From contig NZ_RBWV01000012.1 of NCBI RefSeq assembly GCF_003634695.1, forward strand, positions 186,001 to 250,000: a DNA stretch of 64,000 nucleotides, in the 5' to 3' direction. Source of the DNA: Motilibacter peucedani (GTDB lineage: Bacteria > Actinomycetota > Actinomycetes > Motilibacterales > Motilibacteraceae). The notes under the pieces are model-generated. The model searched no databases, was not told the origin of the DNA, and saw nothing but the letters and a program-made list of their open reading frames with translations. Shown here piece by piece: positions 45,360 to 52,689 of the stretch. The position numbers were made by a program, and so were the translations under genes. Positions within the stretch are counted from its first letter, which is position 1; the number at the start of each line of letters is the position of its first letter.

Positions 45360-46481
45360 GTGCCGATGAGCGCGCAGCGCAGCGCCCACCCCCAGGAGCC
45401 CGCCCCTGTCGTGCCGGCAGTGGTAGCCCCCCGCGAGCCCAGCGACGGCGAGGAGCTCGTCGCCCTCGCCGACATCGAGGTCCCGAACTCGCCCGCCGAG
45501 CTCGAGGCGCTGGTCGGTGCCGACGTCGTCGACGACTCCGACGTCACGATCCCCGCGCAGCTCGACGCCACGACCGGCAGCGTCACCGACCTCGTGCGGC
45601 TCTACCTGCGCGAGATCGGCCGGGTCAAGCTGCTGACGGCCGAGGACGAGGTCAGCCTCGCCCGCTCGATCGAGGCGGGCCTGTTCGCCGAGGAGCGGCT
45701 CTCCCAGGGCGTAGACGACGTGGTGCTGCGCATCGACCTGCAGACCGTCGCCCGCGAGGGCCGGCGCGCCAAGGACCACCTCGTGGCGGCGAACCTGCGC
45801 CTGGTCGTGTCGGTGGCCAAGCGCTACGCCGGCCGCGGCCTCCCGTTGCTCGACCTGATCCAGGAGGGCAACCTCGGGCTGATCCGCGCGGTCGAGAAGT
45901 TCGACTACGCCCGCGGCTACAAGTTCTCGACCTACGCCTCGTGGTGGATCCGCCAGTCGGTCAGCCGCGCACTGGCCGACCAGGGACGCACGATCCGCGT
46001 CCCGGTCCACATGGCCGAGAACATCAACCGCGTCCTGCGCGCCCAGCGCACCCTCGCCCAGGACCTCGGCCGCGAGCCGACGCCGGAGGAGATCGGCGAG
46101 CACGTGCAGATCGCCGCGGAGCGGGTGGTGGAGGCGCTGCGTACGGCTGTGGAGCCCGTCTCTCTGCACCTCGCCGTCGGCGAGGACGGCGGCTCGGAGC
46201 TCGGCGACCTCATCGAGGACTCGGAGGCGGCGGCGCCCATCGACTCGGTGTGCGCGCAGTTGCTCACCGACCACCTCGAGCAGGTGCTGCAGAAGCTGGG
46301 GGAGCGCGAGCGCCAGGTGGTGCGGCTGCGCTACGGGCTCGCCGACGGCGAGGTCCACACCCTGGAGGAGGTCGGCCGGCAGTTCGGCGTGACCCGAGAG
46401 CGGGTGCGCCAGATCGAGGCCAAGACGCTGGCAAAGCTGCGCCAGCCGGCCTACGCGGTGCAGCTGCGCGACTACCTCTGA
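45360..46481 (+). CDS. Sigma-70 family RNA polymerase sigma factor (group 1/2)
   Basis: A 373-residue sigma factor of the primary/HrdB-like group. After about 80 variable acidic residues come region 1.2 ([20 protein letters not shown]), region 2 ([20 protein letters not shown], then [20 protein letters not shown] and [20 protein letters not shown]), region 3, and region 4 ([20 protein letters not shown] with [17 protein letters not shown]). It recognises -35/-10 promoters of the housekeeping type. The lack of a long region 1.1 suggests a group 2 (non-essential) or short primary factor; this cannot be settled here. ATG 45366 is an alternative start. Confidence 0.93.
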   Translation: MPMSAQRSAHPQEPAPVVPAVVAPREPSDGEELVALADIEVPNSPAELEALVGADVVDDSDVTIPAQLDATTGSVTDLVRLYLREIGRVKLLTAEDEVSLARSIEAGLFAEERLSQGVDDVVLRIDLQTVAREGRRAKDHLVAANLRLVVSVAKRYAGRGLPLLDLIQEGNLGLIRAVEKFDYARGYKFSTYASWWIRQSVSRALADQGRTIRVPVHMAENINRVLRAQRTLAQDLGREPTPEEIGEHVQIAAERVVEALRTAVEPVSLHLAVGEDGGSELGDLIEDSEAAAPIDSVCAQLLTDHLEQVLQKLGERERQVVRLRYGLADGEVHTLEEVGRQFGVTRERVRQIEAKTLAKLRQPAYAVQLRDYL

Positions 46482-46488
46482 GCGGAGT

Positions 46489-47565
46489 TCACGCGGCCTT
46501 CGTGTGCGAGCTGCGCAGGCGCCGCTGCGACGCGTCGACCTGGCCCGTGAGCAGCGTCAGCACGGCCGCCTCGATCTGACCGTGGGTGGCGGGCTCGCCG
46601 AAGACCGCCTCCTCGCCGAGCCGCTCGAGCGCCGGCGCGACCGTGACGCCGTCGTCGAACAGGTCGATGACGCGCGGGTCGATGTAGGACTTGCGGCACA
46701 CCGCGGGAGTGTTGCCGAGGTAGGTGCTCACCTCCGTCACCCCCCGCGAGACCGCTCGCTTGCGCGCCGACGGGCTCGCCGCCGCGTTCGACGACACCGC
46801 GAGCGCCACGGCCATCAGGACGGTGGCGTGCCAGGTGCGGAAGTCCTTGGCGCTCACCTCGCAGCCGGTGACCTGCTTGACGTAGTCGTTGATGTCGACG
46901 GACTTCACGTCGCACCACTCGCCGGCGCCGTCGTCGGTGCGGAAGGCCAGCAGCTCGGGGTTCGCGTCGTCGCGGTCCAGCAGCTCCTGCACGACGGCGA
47001 GCACGTCGTCGTCGACGATCGACTGCACCCGGTGCTTGGAGCTCTTGGCGGTGTACTCGAACACCACCTCGCGACCGGTGACCGTGACGTGCTCGCGGCG
47101 CATGGTGGCGAGGCCGTAGGTGCCGTTCTCCTCGGCGTACTCCTCGCTGCCGACCCGGAAGAACCCGAGGTCGAGCAGCCGGAAGGCGCAGGCGAGCGCG
47201 CGCGCGCGGCTCATGGAGGTGCCCGACAGGTCGGCGGCGACGCGGTCGCGCGCCTCGGGCAGGCTCTGGGCGAAGGTGAGCACCCGGTCGTGCTTCGCGC
47301 GGTCGCGCTCGATGCGCCACTGCTCGTGGTAGCGGTACTGCCGGCGGCCGGCTGCGTCGGTGCCGAGAGCCTGGATGTGGCCGTTGGGCCACGGGCAGAT
47401 CCACACGTCCTTCCACGCCGGCGGCAGGACGAGCGCGTCGAGGCGGGCCTTGACCGCGGGGTCGATGATCTTGGACCCGTCGGGGCCGTAGTAGGCCCAC
47501 CCCTTGCCGGCGCGCCGCCGCCGGATGCCTGGCTTCGAGCAGTCGGCGCGCCGGAGTCGGGGCAT
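46489..47565 (-). CDS. DNA topoisomerase IB (poxvirus-like)
   Basis: A 358-residue type IB topoisomerase that relaxes supercoils through a 3'-phosphotyrosyl link. The N-terminal clamp has GKGWAYYGPDG and WKDVWICPWPNGHIQALGTD; the catalytic core has KHRVQSIVDDD (Lys/Arg), KDFRTWHATVLMAVAL (His region) and NTPAVCRKSYIDPRVIDLF, with the nucleophile Tyr at about 294. This is the mimivirus/bacterial type, common in actinobacteria. ATG 47565 is 6 nt after the DUF5709 stop, so it is in one unit with the two upstream small genes. Confidence 0.93.
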   Translation of the reverse strand: MPRLRRADCSKPGIRRRRAGKGWAYYGPDGSKIIDPAVKARLDALVLPPAWKDVWICPWPNGHIQALGTDAAGRRQYRYHEQWRIERDRAKHDRVLTFAQSLPEARDRVAADLSGTSMSRARALACAFRLLDLGFFRVGSEEYAEENGTYGLATMRREHVTVTGREVVFEYTAKSSKHRVQSIVDDDVLAVVQELLDRDDANPELLAFRTDDGAGEWCDVKSVDINDYVKQVTGCEVSAKDFRTWHATVLMAVALAVSSNAAASPSARKRAVSRGVTEVSTYLGNTPAVCRKSYIDPRVIDLFDDGVTVAPALERLGEEAVFGEPATHGQIEAAVLTLLTGQVDASQRRLRSSHTKAA

Positions 47566-47571
47566 CAGGAC

Positions 47572-48012
47572 CTAGGCCTCGCGGACGTGCATGGCGAGCT
47601 CCTCGGGAGACGCGTCGGTCTCGCCGTGGAGGTAGGCAGAGGCGACCTCGTCGTCCTCGTCGTCGGAGTGAGCGCCCTCGTCGGGCTGGACCAGCCGCCC
47701 GGCGTAGACGTCGCCGGCCTCGAGGGTGTCGGGGTCGCCCGACTCGTCGACGTAGCCCTCGGCCTCGCGGGGCCGGTCGTCGCGCGGGTCGGCGATCGTG
47801 TCGGGCACCTCGCGGGCGACCTTCTGGTCGAGCGACTCGCCCTCGATCTCCTCCTCCACGGTCGTGCCCACGGCGTCGACGCCGATGTAGCGGTCGCCGG
47901 GGAGCGCGGGCTCCTCCGGGTCGACCAGGCGCTCGCGCTCGGGGTAGGCGTCGTCGACGACGTCGGGGAAGGCCGCGTCGTTGGCCCAGTTCTCAGGGTT
48001 CGGGATGCTCAC
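47572..48012 (-). CDS. DUF5709 acidic protein
   Basis: A 146-residue acidic, probably disordered protein. It has the conserved DUF5709 features: NPENWANDAAFPDVVDDAYP, then EEEIEGESLDQKVAREVPD and GRLVQPDEGAHSDDEDDEVA, ending SPEELAMHVREA. Family function is unknown; such genes are common beside stress and envelope genes in actinobacteria. GTG 48012 lies 7 nt after the stop of the YtxH-like gene, and the topoisomerase IB gene follows after 6 nt. Confidence 0.88.
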   Translation of the reverse strand: MSIPNPENWANDAAFPDVVDDAYPERERLVDPEEPALPGDRYIGVDAVGTTVEEEIEGESLDQKVAREVPDTIADPRDDRPREAEGYVDESGDPDTLEAGDVYAGRLVQPDEGAHSDDEDDEVASAYLHGETDASPEELAMHVREA

Positions 48013-48019
48013 GTGCGGG

Positions 48020-48430
48020 TCAGAGCCCCATTCGGTCGTTGGTGCCGGTCGGCCCGGTGCCGGTGCCGACGTGGTCGTTGAGGTCGACGACGAAGACGCT
48101 GTCGTCGGCCGCGCCGGTGGGCATCGTGCTCGGGGACGTGCTGCTGCCGGACATGCTGCCCGACGAGTCGTCGCCGCCCGAGCGGCGCTCCTCGATCTTG
48201 TCGTGGACCCGGGTCTTGGCCGTGTCGGCCAGGCCGGCAGCCTGCGACTTCGCCGTCTCGGCGAGGTCGGCGGCCTGGTGCTTGGCCATGTCGGTGGTCT
48301 GCTGCACCTTCGGGTTGCTCATCAGCGTGCGACCGGCGCTGGCGATCTGCTCGTAGCGCTCGCGGCCCGCTCGCGCACCGACGACGTAGCCGGCGGCGAA
48401 GCCGGCGAGGAACGTCATCCTTCGCATCAT
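48020..48430 (-). CDS. YtxH-like small membrane protein
   Basis: A 136-residue protein with the N-terminal motif MTFLAGFAAGYVVGARAGRE, a single short membrane segment of the YtxH/stress type, followed by an amphipathic, Ala/Lys helix (TTDMAKHQAADLAETAKSQA, then AAGLADTAKTRVHDKI) that can form a coiled coil. The end is Ser/Gly rich. The start ATG 48430 follows AGGGAGA; ATG 48427 is also possible. Role in stress or envelope organisation is only suggested by the family. Confidence 0.85.
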   Translation of the reverse strand: MMRRMTFLAGFAAGYVVGARAGRERYEQIASAGRTLMSNPKVQQTTDMAKHQAADLAETAKSQAAGLADTAKTRVHDKIEERRSGGDDSSGSMSGSSTSPSTMPTGAADDSVFVVDLNDHVGTGTGPTGTNDRMGL

Positions 48431-48576
48431 GGGCGTCTCCCTGGCTCGGGTCCGGCCTCGGTGACCGTCCTGTTCCCAGGAGGCATCCCCGCCGCCGGTG
48501 CCCGTGACACCTGGCGCCGCGCGCGACTGCCATGCGCTAGTCTGAGTGCCGCGCTGCGGGAGTCTCGGAGCGCTGA

Positions 48577-48649
48577 TCCCGCATAGCTCAATTGGCAGAG
48601 CAGCCGGCTGTTAACCGGCAGGTTTTTGGTTCGAGTCCAAATGCGGGAG
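48577..48649 (+). tRNA. tRNA-Asn (anticodon GTT)
   Basis: A full 73-nt cloverleaf. The acceptor stem TCCCGCA pairs with TGCGGGA; the D arm is TAGCTCAATTGGCAGAGC; anticodon stem GCCGG/CCGGC holds loop CTGTTAA with anticodon GTT at 48610-48612; the T arm is TTGGTTCGAGTCCAA. No CCA is encoded; the discriminator is G. Confidence 0.95.
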
Positions 48650-48660
48650 CCTCCTGCGGC

Positions 48661-48975
48661 TCACCGGCCGCCCTGCGGCGGCACGCTCACGGCCCGCTCG
48701 AACTCCGCCAGGATCCCGCGCCGCTCGAGCTCGAACAGCACCCCGTAGGCGTCGGCGCCCATCGCGTCGAGCTCCTCGTCGCTCGCCAGCCCCCGCCGTG
48801 CGGCGAACGAGCACGCGGCCCACGCGTGGAAGGCCAGCGGCGGCAAGGCGGCGTGCGCCTGCACGAACAGCTCGGTCATCTCCGCGTCGTGCTGAGGTGC
48901 CTGCATGGGCGCTGCGACGGCGAGCCGGCGCTCGAGGGTGAGCAGCTGCTGTCGGGTCTCGTCGGTGTGGGCCAT
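48661..48975 (-). CDS. Hypothetical protein, unrecognised (104 aa)
   Basis: A 104-residue cytoplasmic protein I cannot place. It reads MAHTDETRQQLLTLERRLAV, then MTELFVQAHAALPPLAFHAW with AACSFAARRGLASDEELDAM and a helix AYGVLFELERRGILAEFERA; mostly alpha-helical by pattern. It lies on the opposite strand between the two tRNA genes. The start ATG 48975 sits inside a 14-bp palindrome CATGCTCGAGCATG (48973-48986) and has no clear ribosome site. Confidence 0.6.
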   Translation of the reverse strand: MAHTDETRQQLLTLERRLAVAAPMQAPQHDAEMTELFVQAHAALPPLAFHAWAACSFAARRGLASDEELDAMGADAYGVLFELERRGILAEFERAVSVPPQGGR

Positions 48976-49084
48976 GCTCGAGCATGCCCCGCCGCGCGGC
49001 CACCCGTGCCGTCGTTCACAGGAACGTTACGAGCCGGGTACGTCGGGGTCGCACGCCGCGCCCGTGGGAGCATTGCCCGGCTCC

Positions 49085-49158
49085 GGGGCGGTAGCTCAGC
49101 CGGTCAGAGCAGGGGACTCATAATCCCTCGGTCGTGGGTTCGAGCCCCACCCGCCCCA
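49085..49158 (+). tRNA. tRNA-Met, elongator (anticodon CAT)
   Basis: A full 74-nt cloverleaf. Acceptor stem GGGGCGG pairs with CCGCCCC; D arm TAGCTCAGCCGGTCAGAGCA; anticodon loop CTCATAA with CAT at 49119-49121; T arm GTGGGTTCGAGCCCCAC; discriminator A. The perfect first acceptor pair and ordinary D arm exclude initiator tRNA. An isoleucine tRNA with lysidine-modified CAT is the other option but the arms fit elongator Met. Confidence 0.9.
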
Positions 49159-49214
49159 CTGGCTCACATCCCCGACGTCGGGGGATCGAGGAGCTGGCTG
49201 CGAAGGAGTGGACC

Positions 49215-49838
49215 GTGTCCCATGACCCTGTACAGGCGTGGGCTTCGGTCGAAGCCTGGCTGGGCGCTCATGCACCACGAAGCGCGGGCGTGCTGAGTCC
49301 TCCTGCCGATCCGGCATCCATCGCTCACGCGGAGGGCGTGACCGGCGTGCCGTGGCCTGACGCCTTGAAGACGCTGCTGCTCGCGCACGACGGCGTGGAC
49401 GATCCGTACGACGACGCGTCTGGCATCTTCTTCGGCGCTCCACTGTTGAGCGTGCAGGGAATCCTCATTGCCCTGGAGCAGTTGGTGGTCGTCGCGGGGG
49501 TCATGGACGACTTCGGCATCCCGGCAGCGATGGACCCAGCGGCTGGAGGACCTGTCGGTCACTACGTCCCCTGGCTGCTGCCCTTCGCTGGGCTGGAGGG
49601 CTCCTTCTGGGTGCTCGACCTTCGGCCGGGGGAACAGTCCGGCTGTGTCTGCTACTACTCGCCTGTGGAGCAGTTGGTAGCTCCTGCAGCAGCCGCGAGC
49701 CGCGTCGAGTTCACCGCGCAGTTGGCCCTGTGCCTGAGCACGTCGGCACCCTGGAACGGCGTCCTGCGCCCCTTCGTGACCGATGGAGCGCTGGACTGGG
49801 CGGAGCTCGACGCGGCGGAGGTCGTCGACCTCAGGTGA
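49215..49838 (+). CDS. SMI1/KNR4 (SUKH) family protein
   Basis: A 207-residue protein with the SUKH/SMI1 pattern: an N-terminal helix (VQAWASVEAWLGAHAP), the hallmark SIAHAEGVTGVPWPDALKTL with LLLAHDGVDDPYDD, then a beta core ending in an acidic tail (WAELDAAEVVDL). Single SUKH proteins are often immunity proteins against polymorphic toxins, but no toxin gene lies here. GTG 49215 has AAGGAG 6 nt upstream. It starts 56 nt after tRNA-Met and uses somewhat more A- and T-ending codons (TTG, CCT, GCA) than its neighbours, compatible with acquisition beside a tRNA gene. Confidence 0.8.
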   Translation: MSHDPVQAWASVEAWLGAHAPRSAGVLSPPADPASIAHAEGVTGVPWPDALKTLLLAHDGVDDPYDDASGIFFGAPLLSVQGILIALEQLVVVAGVMDDFGIPAAMDPAAGGPVGHYVPWLLPFAGLEGSFWVLDLRPGEQSGCVCYYSPVEQLVAPAAAASRVEFTAQLALCLSTSAPWNGVLRPFVTDGALDWAELDAAEVVDLR

Positions 49839-49862
49839 CGTCCGCTGCCACCTGCCGCATCG

Positions 49863-51758
49863 TCACGGCGTGACCGTGATGCCGTCGACGGCGAAGGCGG
49901 CGTACCTGCCGACGGCGGTGGTGCGCAGGGTCAGCACGTGGCGGCCGCGGCGCAGCGTACGGCTGGTCCACAGCTCCTCGCCGGTGCTCGAGTACGCCGC
50001 GTGCGCCACCGCTCGCCCGACCTGCTTGCCGTCGACGAGGACGACGGCTGCGCCGCTGCGCGGTCCGCGGCTGCCCAGGACGCTGACCCGCGTGCCGGTG
50101 AAGGCGACGCTCGCCGCGCGCCCGACCGACGACGTGGTGGTCAGCGTGCCGCGCCACGCGTGGCTGGCGCGGAGCCGGCTCCAGCCGCGTGACACGCGCA
50201 GCGCCCGGTCGTCGAGCGGGGCCAGGTAGGGGCCGGAGGTGCGCGGCAGCGTCAGGTTGCCGAACTCGTCGGCCCCGCGGGCGCGAACCACGTAGGCGTG
50301 GCCGGGGGTCACGACGACCGGCTCGAAGGTGCTCCATCGGCCGTCGGGCGTCCCGGCGACCGCCGTCCACGGCCCCCGCCTCCTGGTGCGCGGGTCGAGC
50401 ACCGCGTAGTCCAGGGTGCCGACGTCGGACGCGCAGAGCACCGTGCAGGAGACGTACTGCGGCCGGAACTGGCCGTCGGGCGCCTGGGCGCCGAGGTCGC
50501 GCAGCGAGACGTCCACCGGCGCGTCGACCGCCTGCACCGGCAGCAGGACCGGTGTGCCGGCGACGCCGCTGACCGTCGCGGTGAGGACGTAGGTGTAGGT
50601 GCCGCCCGGCTGGACGCTCGCGTCCGTGGCGGAGCTCCCGCTGACAGCGACCGGAGTGCCAGCACCGGTGCCGAAGGGGCCGTCGGTGCGGGCGACGGTG
50701 ACGGTCGCGTCGGCCGGGGCGTTCCAGGACAGCGAGATGCGACCGCTGCTGGTGCTGACACCCGCCCCGGTCACCTGCGGCCCGGTGGGAGCGGAGGGGA
50801 CCGCGGCGACCAGTGAGCCGGTGAGCCGCGCAGGCAGAGCGAGGGCCACGGCCGCGGCTCCGTCGACAGGCGCGCGCCACACCGTCCCTGTGCGCTGCAC
50901 CTGCTGGCCGGAGTCGCGGCTCTCGACGAGCACCGCACTGCCGTCCGGTGCCCATACGGGTGCCTCCAGGTCAGGGGCGGGCGGCACGGGGAGCACATGG
51001 GCGCCTGCGCCGTCGGCGCCGCCGACGACCAGCTCGCTCAGGGAGCTCGTGACCTTGCCGGCGGCGTCCCGCTGCTCGACCGAGCGCAGCCACGCCAGCC
51101 TGGACCCGTCGGGCGAGAACGCTGGCTGCCGGACGGCTCCGGTCGCGAGCGGGTCGGACAGCAGCGCAGGAGAGCCCGACGCCGGGAGCGGCACGAGCCC
51201 GCCGCCGGAGTCCAGCCACGTCGGACGCACGGCCACCACGTGGGCCGGGTCGCGCGGGTCCACGGTGGGCTGTCCGGTCGGTCCGCTGCCGACGAGCGGA
51301 GCGGCGCTGGGAGGCGCCAGCCCTAGGACGGTGATCGCATCGGGGGCGGAGTCCGCGCCCACGTCCTCCGTGGCTGCCAGCAGGCTGGACGGTCCCGACC
51401 AGGTGAGGTCCGACGGCGCCCCCCGGCCGTCCGCGTCGGTCCGCGCGACGATGCTCACCGGGCCGCCGCGTACGCCTTGCACGTGGACCTCGGCGAGGGC
51501 GTCCCCGGCGGTGAGGTAGGCGAGCCTGGTGCGGTCGGGCGACAGCTCGACCGCCCTGCGCGTCGCGCCGGTCGGGTCGACGGCCGACGCGAGCAGCGTG
51601 CGACGGCTGCCGTCCGCCGACACCTGCCAGACCTCTCCGCCCACCGATGTCACGACGAGGTCCTCGAGCGTCGGAGCCTCGTCGGCCGCGGCGACCGGTG
51701 CGCACAGCGGCAGCAGGGTCGTGGCGGCCAGCGCGCCCGCCAGCAGCCGCCGCATCAT
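49863..51758 (-). CDS. Secreted beta-propeller (TolB-like) and Fn3 protein
   Basis: A 631-residue exported protein. The signal is MMRRLLAGALAATTLLPLCA. The N-terminal half repeats TolB/WD40-like strands (VELSPDRTRLAYLTAGD, QPAFSPDGSRLAWLRS, APVWAPDGSAVLVESRD), likely one propeller. A fibronectin III-type domain follows (ISLSWNAPADATVTVARTDG). The last 200 residues carry more beta domains (YVVRARGADEFGNLTLP, then VSVLGSRGPRSGAAVVLVDG). The first ATG overlaps the TGA of the upstream gene (ATGATGA at 51755-51761), so the pair is coupled. Function unknown; surface binding is a guess. Confidence 0.84.
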   Translation of the reverse strand: MMRRLLAGALAATTLLPLCAPVAAADEAPTLEDLVVTSVGGEVWQVSADGSRRTLLASAVDPTGATRRAVELSPDRTRLAYLTAGDALAEVHVQGVRGGPVSIVARTDADGRGAPSDLTWSGPSSLLAATEDVGADSAPDAITVLGLAPPSAAPLVGSGPTGQPTVDPRDPAHVVAVRPTWLDSGGGLVPLPASGSPALLSDPLATGAVRQPAFSPDGSRLAWLRSVEQRDAAGKVTSSLSELVVGGADGAGAHVLPVPPAPDLEAPVWAPDGSAVLVESRDSGQQVQRTGTVWRAPVDGAAAVALALPARLTGSLVAAVPSAPTGPQVTGAGVSTSSGRISLSWNAPADATVTVARTDGPFGTGAGTPVAVSGSSATDASVQPGGTYTYVLTATVSGVAGTPVLLPVQAVDAPVDVSLRDLGAQAPDGQFRPQYVSCTVLCASDVGTLDYAVLDPRTRRRGPWTAVAGTPDGRWSTFEPVVVTPGHAYVVRARGADEFGNLTLPRTSGPYLAPLDDRALRVSRGWSRLRASHAWRGTLTTTSSVGRAASVAFTGTRVSVLGSRGPRSGAAVVLVDGKQVGRAVAHAAYSSTGEELWTSRTLRRGRHVLTLRTTAVGRYAAFAVDGITVTP

Positions 51759-52585
51759 CAGGCACCGGCCGAGGCGTACAGGGCGGTCTGCAACGAGGTG
51801 CCGGTCGGGCCGTAGGTCACGCAGACTCCCGAGTCGATGGCGAACGCCGACGTCGAGACGACGGTGGAGAAGGTCCCCGCCCGGCTGGTCCGGACCCGCC
51901 GGAGCACCCCGCCGGGACCCTCGATGTCGCCGCAGGTCAGCGCTCGGACCTGCAGGACGATGCCGGCTGCCGGCCGCCGCCCGACTCGCGCGGTCCCGGT
52001 GACGCGCAGCGTGTTCTTCCGCACGAGCCGAGCCCGGGCAGTGAGCAGGAGCGGTGCGCGTCCGGTGACCCGCAGCGCGGGCGGCTGCGCCGTGCCCACG
52101 TCGCTGAGGCGGACCCACCCGGTGCCACTGGGGAACCCCTGGGCGCGGGTGTCGATCGTCCCGGCGATGAGCGACCGGACCAGCCAGGTGCCGGCGTCCT
52201 GGGCCGACACGGGGAAGGTGCCCGACCACGTGCCGTCCTGCGCCGTGCCGCCGGTCAGCCGCAGGACGACCGTGCGCGCGGCGCGGCCGCCCGAGGCACC
52301 GCCGAACGGCTGCTCGACCCTGACGCACGGGCAGGAGGTCGAGCGCTCCTCGTCGGTCGAGGCCGGGTGCCGCTGCACGCCCGCCGGGTCGACGAGGTGG
52401 ACGGAGACGGGCACCAGGCGTACGCGGGCGCCGGTGAGCGAGACCCGCGCGCTCCCGAGCGCGACGCTAGAGACGGTCGTCGCCGGACCGGGTCCGGGCG
52501 TCAGCGCCCGGGCCTGCGCGACGCCCACGAGGGCGAGGGGTACGGCGAGGGCGAGGCCGAGCCCCGCGCGACGGAGGTGTGTCAC
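51758..52585 (-). CDS. Secreted hypothetical protein
   Basis: A 275-residue exported protein, not recognised. It has a signal peptide (LGLALAVPLALVGVAQARA), then beta-rich sequence with two cysteine pairs (TSCPCVRV, and CGDIEGPG with GVCVTYGP near the end). RVSLTGARVRLVPVSVHLVD and LRVTGTARVGRRPAAGIVLQ suggest Ig-like or carboxypeptidase-regulatory-like folds. It is the first gene of a two-gene unit with the propeller-Fn3 protein. A 104-nt gap separates it from the divergent GGDEF-EAL gene. Confidence 0.8.
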   Translation of the reverse strand: MTHLRRAGLGLALAVPLALVGVAQARALTPGPGPATTVSSVALGSARVSLTGARVRLVPVSVHLVDPAGVQRHPASTDEERSTSCPCVRVEQPFGGASGGRAARTVVLRLTGGTAQDGTWSGTFPVSAQDAGTWLVRSLIAGTIDTRAQGFPSGTGWVRLSDVGTAQPPALRVTGRAPLLLTARARLVRKNTLRVTGTARVGRRPAAGIVLQVRALTCGDIEGPGGVLRRVRTSRAGTFSTVVSTSAFAIDSGVCVTYGPTGTSLQTALYASAGA

Positions 52586-52676
52586 GCCCTAGGGAGCACC
52601 TGCGACCACTGCCTGGTTCAGGTGCAGGGGCGAGATGTCACGCTTTCGGGCCCTCCCCGGACCCACTCCGCGCGAC

Positions 52677-52682
52677 TACCCT
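52677..52682 (+). promoter_or_regulatory. Candidate -10 box of the second GGDEF-EAL gene (leaderless)
   Basis: TACCCT ends 7 nt before GTG 52690; no ribosome site is present. Confidence 0.5.
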
Positions 52683-52689
52683 TCGCAGC

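Noticed and set aside
48611-49003. Alternative minus-strand frame between the tRNA genes overlapping tRNA-Asn
   Set aside because: It runs into the tRNA-Asn gene and is Arg-rich; the frame at 48661-48975 ends before the tRNA and has better composition.
49085-49158. Initiator tRNA-fMet or lysidine tRNA-Ile
   Set aside because: The first acceptor pair is a normal G-C pair and the D arm is elongator-like, against initiator; the arms fit elongator Met better than Ile2, although CAT alone cannot exclude Ile2.
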